Source: Pseudomonadota bacterium
GTDB lineage: Bacteria; Pseudomonadota; Alphaproteobacteria; Rhodospirillales; 2-02-FULL-58-16
Direction: 5' to 3'
Assembly: GCA_022572335.1 (NCBI GenBank)
Contig: JACZWD010000067.1
Span: 1 to 11,585 of the forward strand
DNA: 11,585 nucleotides
A program made the translations under genes and the position numbers. Below, piece by piece: positions 6,833 to 11,585 of the stretch (positions within the stretch are counted from its first letter, which is position 1; every line of letters starts with the position of its first letter). Below the pieces are notes generated by a model that did not search any database, was not told the DNA's origin, and was given only the letters and a program-made list of their open reading frames with translations.

Positions 6833-6861
6833 TGTATACGGTCTTGCCCTGGCGAAGTCAA
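6833..6861 (-). promoter_or_regulatory. sigma70 promoter of the rpmH operon
   Basis: On the minus strand TTGACT (6861-6856) and TATACA (6838-6833) are separated by exactly 17 bases. Both elements are near consensus. Transcription would begin near 6826, leaving a leader of roughly 25 bases with the GGGAG ribosome-binding site. This is the strongest promoter-like sequence in the window and suits a highly expressed ribosomal operon. Confidence 0.75.
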
Positions 6862-7012
6862 CGCCGGCCACCCCGCCCCTCACCGGCGGCTCACACAATG
6901 GTGACTGGTGGGTTGGGACGTGCTCTCTTATATTCCGCGCGCCATGGGCCGGGGGAAAAAGGGCCCGGCGCCGAGGAAGGAATGCCGTAGGGGTGCTAGG
7001 GAGTACAACACG

Positions 7013-7756
7013 GTGACCAACGACGCAGACTCCCAGCCCGCGGGCCGGAGGCTCCCTCCCTGGCGACTGTTGCCGGTGGCCGTCATCGTCGCCGGGCTGG
7101 TCGCTTTTTTTGCGCTCGGGCTGGACGAGTATCTGTCCTTTGCCGCCCTGAGCGAGCACCGCCAGGCGCTGCTTTCGTGGTACGAGGACAACACACTGCA
7201 GTTGGCGATCGGTTTTTTTGCCCTGTACGTCGTGGTGGTCGCGTGCTCCGTGCCCGGCGCCGTGTGGATGACCATCGGCGGCGGGTTCGTCTTCGGCCTC
7301 GCACTGGGCACCGCCCTGGTGGTGGTGGCGGCGACGGTGGGGGCGGTGGTCGTCTTTCTCGTCGCACGCTACGCCCTTGGCGACTACCTCAGGTCCAAGG
7401 CCGGGACCGCCATGCGCAGAATGGAGGCGGGCTTCCGCGAGAATGCGCTCAGCTACCTGCTGGTGCTGCGCCTGGTGCCCTTGTTCCCGTTCTGGCTGGT
7501 CAATCTGGTGCCGGCGTTCCTGGGGGTGCCCGTGCGCACTTTCATGGCCGGCACTTTTATTGGCATTATTCCCGGGAGCTTTGTATTTGTCAGCGTGGGG
7601 AACGGCCTGGGCGCCGTCTTCGACGCCGGCGGCACGCCCGATCTGGGAACCATTTTCGAGCCCGAGTTCCTGGCCCCCATCATTGGGCTGGCGGTTTTGG
7701 CCCTGATCCCCGTCGCCTACAAGCGGTTCAGGGGCGGCAAGGGCGGCAAGGGCTGA
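7013..7756 (+). CDS. TVP38/TMEM64 (DedA-like, VTT domain) membrane protein
   Basis: This is a 247-residue integral membrane protein with about six hydrophobic segments, the first at about residues 19-37. The VTT/SNARE-associated core is visible: C-S-V-P-G-A near residues 78-83, followed by the glycine-rich T-I-G-G-G-F-V-F-G-L-A-L-G. Later come a L-R-L-V-P-L-F-P-F-W-L-V-N-L-V-P segment and F-I-G-I-I-P-G-S. Related DedA proteins affect membrane homeostasis and lipid transport, but the role of this branch is not settled. The start is GTG at 7013 with AGGGAG at 6998-7003. In-frame ATGs at 6908 and 6944 would add a non-membrane arginine-rich leader and lack such a site. A TATATT at 6929-6934 may be the -10 but has no good -35. 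It is 22 bases upstream of the flavoprotein gene, a frequent pairing that sometimes appears as a fusion. Confidence 0.92.
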   Translation: MTNDADSQPAGRRLPPWRLLPVAVIVAGLVAFFALGLDEYLSFAALSEHRQALLSWYEDNTLQLAIGFFALYVVVVACSVPGAVWMTIGGGFVFGLALGTALVVVAATVGAVVVFLVARYALGDYLRSKAGTAMRRMEAGFRENALSYLLVLRLVPLFPFWLVNLVPAFLGVPVRTFMAGTFIGIIPGSFVFVSVGNGLGAVFDAGGTPDLGTIFEPEFLAPIIGLAVLALIPVAYKRFRGGKGGKG

Positions 7757-7778
7757 GCCCGCCAAGGAGCGGCGATCC

Positions 7779-9203
7779 ATGGCGACGGCACTGAAGGTGG
7801 ATATCTGCGTCATTGGCGCCGGCTCGGGCGGTCTGTCCGTGGCCGCCGGAGCGTCCCAGATGGGGGCGTCCACGGCGCTCATCGAAAGGGGCAAGATGGG
7901 CGGCGACTGCCTGAACTACGGCTGCGTGCCGTCGAAGGCGCTGCTCGCCGCCGGACACGCGGCCCAGGCCGTGCGCGGCGCCGGCCGGTTCGGCGTCCGT
8001 GCGGCCGCACCGGCCATCGATTCAGGAGGTGTTTACGGCCACGTGCGGGGGACCATCGCCGCCATCGCGCCGAACGATTCGGTGGAGCGCTTCGAGGGAC
8101 TGGGGGTGAAGGTGATCCAGTCTTCGGCCCGCTTCACGGGCCCCCGCGAGATCGCGGCCGACGGCACCCGCATCACCGCCAGGCGCATCGTCATCGCCAC
8201 CGGCTCGTCGCCCGCCGTGCCGCCGATCGCGGGGCTTAAGGACGTGCCCTACCTGACCAACGAAACCATCTTCGACCTGGGCCAGGTGCCGGCCCACCTG
8301 ATCGTCATCGGCGGCGGCCCCGTGGGCATCGAGATGGCCCAGGCGCACCGGCACCTGGGGGCCAGGGTCACGGTGGTGGAAATGTTTTCCATCATGGCCA
8401 GCGACGACCCCGAACTGGTGGACGTGGTGCGCGCGCGGCTCGCCGGCGAAGGGATCGACCTCCGCGAAGGGGTCGCGGTGGCGCGGGTGGAAATAGCGGG
8501 CAACGGCGTCGCCGTGGTCATCGCCGGGAACGGCGCCGAGGACCGCGTGCAGGGCTCCCACGTCCTGATCGCCGCCGGACGGCGGCCCAACGTCGAAGGG
8601 CTCGACCTGGAGAAGGCCGGAATCGCGTATACGCCGGCGGGCATCCAGGTGGACGCACGGTTGCGCACCACGAACAGGCGCGTATTCGCCATCGGCGACG
8701 TGGCCGGCGGCTATCAGTTCACCCACATGGCCGGCTACCACGCCGGCATCGTGCTGCGCAACGCCCTGTTCCGGCTGCCCGCCAAGGTGGACACCCGCGC
8801 CGTGCCGTGGGTGACCTACACCGCGCCCGAACTGGCCCAGGTCGGCCTGACCGAGGACCGGGCGCGCAAGCGGGCGGGCGACATCCGGGTGCTGCGCTGG
8901 CCCTTTGCCGAGAACGACCGCGCCCGGGCGGAGCGGGAAACGGACGGACTGGTCAAGGTCATCACCACGCCCAGGGGACGGATCCTGGGCGCCGGGATCG
9001 TCGGCGCCCATGCCGGCGAGCTGATCCATGCGTGGGTGCTGGCCATCGGCCAGAAGATCAAGATCGGGGCGGTGGCCGGCATGATCGCCCCCTATCCGAC
9101 CCTCGGCGAAGCCAACAAGCGCGCCGCGGGCAGCTTTTACACGCCGGCCCTGTTCGGTGAGCGCACGAAGAGGATCGTCCGCTTCCTGAGCCACTTCGGC
9201 TGA
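7779..9203 (+). CDS. Dihydrolipoamide dehydrogenase/mercuric-reductase-like FAD-dependent oxidoreductase
   Basis: This 474-residue soluble flavoprotein belongs to the pyridine nucleotide-disulfide oxidoreductases. It has the FAD-binding GAGSGG at 13-18 and the redox-active disulfide G-G-D-C44-L-N-Y-G-C49-V-P-S-K. The NAD(P)H-binding I-G-G-G-P-V-G-I-E, the second FAD motif A-I-G-D-V-A-G-G and a C-terminal dimerisation domain follow. In lipoamide dehydrogenase the C-terminal motif is H-P-T-x-x-E; here it reads A-P-Y439-P-T-L-G-E444, so the catalytic histidine is replaced by tyrosine. Ordinary lipoamide dehydrogenase activity is therefore doubtful, and no pyruvate or 2-oxoglutarate dehydrogenase genes are near. 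The start has AAGGAG at 7764-7769. Pairing with the TVP38-type gene suggests a shared membrane-linked redox role. No extra N-terminal HMA domain is present, so mercuric reductase is also unproven. Confidence 0.9.
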   Translation: MATALKVDICVIGAGSGGLSVAAGASQMGASTALIERGKMGGDCLNYGCVPSKALLAAGHAAQAVRGAGRFGVRAAAPAIDSGGVYGHVRGTIAAIAPNDSVERFEGLGVKVIQSSARFTGPREIAADGTRITARRIVIATGSSPAVPPIAGLKDVPYLTNETIFDLGQVPAHLIVIGGGPVGIEMAQAHRHLGARVTVVEMFSIMASDDPELVDVVRARLAGEGIDLREGVAVARVEIAGNGVAVVIAGNGAEDRVQGSHVLIAAGRRPNVEGLDLEKAGIAYTPAGIQVDARLRTTNRRVFAIGDVAGGYQFTHMAGYHAGIVLRNALFRLPAKVDTRAVPWVTYTAPELAQVGLTEDRARKRAGDIRVLRWPFAENDRARAERETDGLVKVITTPRGRILGAGIVGAHAGELIHAWVLAIGQKIKIGAVAGMIAPYPTLGEANKRAAGSFYTPALFGERTKRIVRFLSHFG

Positions 9204-9235
9204 GGCGGCGGCAACCGCAAAATCCGGCCGCCGCC
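9204..9235 (+). repeat. GC-rich hairpin between the flavoprotein and kinase genes
   Basis: GGCGGCGGC (9204-9212) and GCCGCCGCC (9227-9235) are perfect 9-base arms around a 14-base loop, starting right after the flavoprotein stop codon. It ends just before the kinase ribosome-binding area (GGGATGGA, 9236-9243) and its ATG at 9250. It could uncouple expression of the two genes or protect the upstream mRNA. No T-tract follows, so it is not a classical terminator. Confidence 0.4.
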
Positions 9236-9249
9236 GGGATGGAACGACC

Positions 9250-10677
9250 ATGTCGGAAGCGAAGTCCCATCGACCAACCGCCGCGTCAAGCCTGTCGGCG
9301 CGCCTTTTGGTGCTGACCGTGTTTTTCGTCATGCTCGCCGAATTCCTCATCTACACCCCGTCCATCGCCCGATATCGAAAGGTCTATCTGGAAGAGATGA
9401 TTGCCACCGCCCATCTGGCGATCCTGGCGCTGGAGGCCACCCCGGACGGGATGGTGAGCGAGGAACTGGAGAGGGAGCTTTTGTTTCACGCCGGCGCCTA
9501 CGGCATCATGCTGTGGCAAAGCGACCGCAAGATGCTGGTCTTGAGCGAGGCCATGCCGCCGGAGGTGGACGTGACCTTCGATCTGCGCCAGGGCACATTC
9601 CTGATGTGGATCGGCGACGCCTTTCGGGCCCTGGTCCAGGACGAGAACCGGGTTCTCAGGGTCATCGGCATCTCGCCCAAGGACCCCATGGCGGCCATCG
9701 AGGTGGTGTTCGACGAGACGCCCATGCGCGAAGCCATGTACGACTACTCGGGGCGCATCCTCAACCTGTCCATCGTCATTTCCCTGTTCACCGCCGGGCT
9801 TGTGTACGTGAGCCTGCAATGGCTTTTGGTGCGGCCCATGCGCCGCATCACGGCGAGCATGGTCAATTTCCGCGCCGACCCCGAAGACGAGCGCCGGGTC
9901 ATCGTGCCCAGCACCCGCGCCGACGAGATCGGCATCGCCCAGCGCGAGCTCGCCGACATGCAAAAGGACCTTCGCGCCGCCCTGCGACAGAAAACCCGGT
10001 TGGCGACGCTCGGCGCCGCGGTGGCCAAAATCAACCACGATCTCCGCAACAGCCTGTCGACGGCGGTGCTGGTGTCGGACCGTCTCGCCGACATCGACGA
10101 CCCCGAGGTCAAGGCGGTCACGCCGCGCCTGTACGACGCCATGGACCGGGCCGTGAACTTGTGCAGCCAGATCCTCAACTACGTCCAGGACCCGGCGCTC
10201 AGGCTGCGTCCCACGTACTTTCACCTGCATGAGCTGGTGGCCGAGGTGGGAGCGGTCATGCGCGACCCGGAGGGCCTCGGCCTCGGCGGGGGCGCGCCGG
10301 ACCGGCTCGAATGGCACAACGCCGTCGCGTTCGAGTTGGACGTCGACGCCGACCGCCAACAGCTTTTCCGGGTGCTGAGCAACCTGGGCCAGAACGCCCG
10401 TCAGGCCGGCGCCGGGAAGGTGACGGTCAGCGCCCGCAAAGAGGGCGACAGCGTCCTCATCGACGTCGCCGACGACGGCCCCGGGATCTCGTCCAAGGCC
10501 CGGGAAGGCCTGTTCAAGCCCTTCGCCGGGTCCGAACGCGCCGGCGGCACCGGTCTCGGCCTAGTCATCGCCCGCGACATCATGCGCGCCCACGGCGGCG
10601 ACATATCTCTCGCCGGGACCGGAGACACCGGCACCACGTTCCGGTTGCAGCTGCCGGTGCGCGGCCGGGCCCGCTGA
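9250..10677 (+). CDS. Membrane sensor histidine kinase (HAMP, HisKA-like, HATPase_c)
   Basis: This 475-residue kinase has one transmembrane helix at about 19-37, a periplasmic sensor domain at about 38-165 and a second helix at about 169-192. A HAMP segment starts near R195-P196. The dimerisation helix carries the phospho-accepting histidine H263 in K-I-N-H-D-L-R-N. The ATPase domain has the N box N378-L-G-Q-N382-A, G1 D408-D-G-P-G412 and G2 G432-G-T-G-L-G-L438, so it should be catalytically complete. The sensor domain resembles nothing I can name. No response regulator lies beside it; upstream is the flavoprotein (46 bases) and downstream the methyltransferase (16 bases). It is thus an orphan kinase whose partner must be elsewhere. 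Its ribosome-binding site is weak and follows a hairpin. Confidence 0.92.
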   Translation: MSEAKSHRPTAASSLSARLLVLTVFFVMLAEFLIYTPSIARYRKVYLEEMIATAHLAILALEATPDGMVSEELERELLFHAGAYGIMLWQSDRKMLVLSEAMPPEVDVTFDLRQGTFLMWIGDAFRALVQDENRVLRVIGISPKDPMAAIEVVFDETPMREAMYDYSGRILNLSIVISLFTAGLVYVSLQWLLVRPMRRITASMVNFRADPEDERRVIVPSTRADEIGIAQRELADMQKDLRAALRQKTRLATLGAAVAKINHDLRNSLSTAVLVSDRLADIDDPEVKAVTPRLYDAMDRAVNLCSQILNYVQDPALRLRPTYFHLHELVAEVGAVMRDPEGLGLGGGAPDRLEWHNAVAFELDVDADRQQLFRVLSNLGQNARQAGAGKVTVSARKEGDSVLIDVADDGPGISSKAREGLFKPFAGSERAGGTGLGLVIARDIMRAHGGDISLAGTGDTGTTFRLQLPVRGRAR

Positions 10678-10693
10678 GCGGAGCGGCGGCGCC

Positions 10694-11461
10694 GTGGCCG
10701 CCTGGGATCCGTCCCAGTACCTGAAATTCGCCGGGCCCCGGGCGCGCCCGGCGCTGGATCTGTTGAACCGGGTGGAGCTGGACTCGCCGGGTGCCGTGTT
10801 CGACCTCGGGTGCGGCGCCGGCAACGTCACCCGGATGCTGGCCCGGCGCTGGCCGGAGGCGGCGGTCACCGGCGTCGACGGATCGGCCGAGATGGTGGCC
10901 CGGGCGCGCGCCGGGGGCGGCGGGATAACCTGGGTCCAGGCCGATCTCGCCCGATGGGACCCGCCGCGGGCGGCGGACCTGCTGTTCTCCAACGCCGCCC
11001 TGCACTGGCTGGACGGCCACGAGGCGCTGTTCCCCCGCCTTGCCGGGCGGCTCCGGCCGGGCGGCGTCCTCGCCGTGCAGATGCCCCGCAACTACGCCGA
11101 GCCATCCCATACGTGCATGGCCGAGGCCGCCGAGGCGGGGCCCTGGCGGGCCCGCCTGGCGGCCGTCCTGCGCCTGCGGCCGGTGGCTTCCCCCGAGGCC
11201 TACTACGATATGCTGGCGCCCCTGGCCCGCACCCTCGACATCTGGGAGACCGTGTACACGCACCTGCTGGAGGGAGAGAACCCGGTGGTCGAATGGACCC
11301 GGGGCTCGGCGCTCAAGCCCCTCCTGGACGCGCTCGAAGACGACGAGCGCCCGGCCTTCCTCGCCGAATACACGACCCGCATCCGCACCGCCTATCCGCG
11401 GCGCGGGGACGGCACGACCCTGTTCCCCTTCCGCCGGCTGTTCATCGTCGCCGCCTGTTAG
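10694..11461 (+). CDS. tam: SAM-dependent methyltransferase, probable trans-aconitate 2-methyltransferase
   Basis: This 255-residue class I methyltransferase carries motif I F-D-L-G-C-G-A-G-N at 36-44 and the acidic SAM-ribose ligand D62 in G-V-D-G-S. The N-A-A-L-H-W-L and L-R-P-G-G-V-L-A-V-Q-M-P stretches follow. The opening W-D-P-S-Q-Y-L-K-F and length match Tam, which methylates trans-aconitate, an inhibitory by-product of the citrate cycle. The start is GTG at 10694 with GGAG ten bases upstream. It follows the kinase by 16 bases and is probably co-transcribed. Other small-acid methyltransferases of the same family are possible, but the N-terminus is quite characteristic. Confidence 0.85.
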   Translation: MAAWDPSQYLKFAGPRARPALDLLNRVELDSPGAVFDLGCGAGNVTRMLARRWPEAAVTGVDGSAEMVARARAGGGGITWVQADLARWDPPRAADLLFSNAALHWLDGHEALFPRLAGRLRPGGVLAVQMPRNYAEPSHTCMAEAAEAGPWRARLAAVLRLRPVASPEAYYDMLAPLARTLDIWETVYTHLLEGENPVVEWTRGSALKPLLDALEDDERPAFLAEYTTRIRTAYPRRGDGTTLFPFRRLFIVAAC

Positions 11462-11551
11462 CCCGGATATTTCATGAAGGCGCTGGCGCATGGAACACCG
11501 CTGGTTGCCCTTCAACGGATGGCGCCGGTTTCCACGAAGGTCCAACGTGTC

Positions 11552-11573
11552 CCGTTCACCGCTGAACGGTTTT
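11552..11573 (+). terminator. Possible intrinsic terminator after the methyltransferase gene
   Basis: CCGTTCA (11552-11558) and TGAACGG (11563-11569) form a perfect 7-base stem with a CCGC loop, followed directly by TTTT (11570-11573). The T-run is short. It lies 90 bases after the methyltransferase stop and would close the plus-strand run starting at 7013. Two short frames (from 11474 and 11490) stay open across it to the window end, so a gene start here cannot be excluded. Confidence 0.4.
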
Positions 11574-11585
11574 GCGGCGGCCCTG

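Noticed and set aside
7779..9203. Calling the flavoprotein lpdA or merA
   Set aside because: The catalytic histidine is replaced by tyrosine, and there are no partner dehydrogenase or mer genes and no HMA domain.
1..11585. CRISPR array, tRNA, rRNA, riboswitch or toxin-antitoxin pair
   Set aside because: No regularly spaced repeats, cloverleaf-like sequence or recognisable riboswitch core was found, and the orphan gene has no adjacent small partner.

Overview
This is a high-GC bacterial chromosome segment, most likely from an alphaproteobacterium of the Rhodospirillales/Rhizobiales type. The main evidence is the minus-strand gene order rpmH-rnpA-yidD-yidC-engB-argB, a characteristic alphaproteobacterial housekeeping cluster. 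Other support is the strong GC3 bias, a lysine at the conserved positive position of the YidC core, and a histidine kinase with an H-D-L-R-N box. No plasmid, prophage, insertion sequence, CRISPR array, tRNA or rRNA is visible.

Layout, left to right. (1) Positions 1-293 (minus) hold the N-terminal part of a TetR/AcrR-type repressor, cut by the window edge. It is divergent from a PLP-dependent D-threonine aldolase/D-serine dehydratase-like gene at 453-1571 (plus). A perfect 6-4-6 inverted repeat at 330-345 sits on the repressor's own predicted promoter and looks like its operator. (2) A 232-base tail-to-tail gap (1572-1803) carries two strong GC-only hairpins. (3) The housekeeping block on the minus strand starts at a near-consensus promoter (6833-6861) and runs rpmH (TTG start), rnpA (GTG start), yidD (ATGA overlap with rnpA), yidC, engB. 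argB lies further along but is separated from engB by a plus-strand intruder. (4) The intruder, about 2785-3385, is a distinctly AT-richer patch (about 46% GC by hand count over 2941-3240). It encodes one unrecognised basic protein and carries a 19-base palindrome in its likely promoter. (5) From 7013 to 11461 four plus-strand genes follow closely: a TVP38/DedA-type membrane protein, a dihydrolipoamide/mercuric-reductase-like flavoprotein, a two-TM sensor histidine kinase without a neighbouring response regulator, and a trans-aconitate methyltransferase-like enzyme. A possible intrinsic terminator lies at 11552-11573.

How the genes work together. The minus-strand cluster serves translation (L34), tRNA 5' maturation (RnpA), membrane-protein insertion (YidD, YidC), ribosome assembly (EngB) and arginine synthesis (ArgB). 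The TVP38-flavoprotein pair is a recurring partnership of unclear function. Its flavoprotein keeps the redox disulfide but has tyrosine where the catalytic histidine usually lies. I found no clearly new multi-gene system. The least explained items are the AT-rich orphan gene with its palindrome, and the flavoprotein/TVP38/kinase run.
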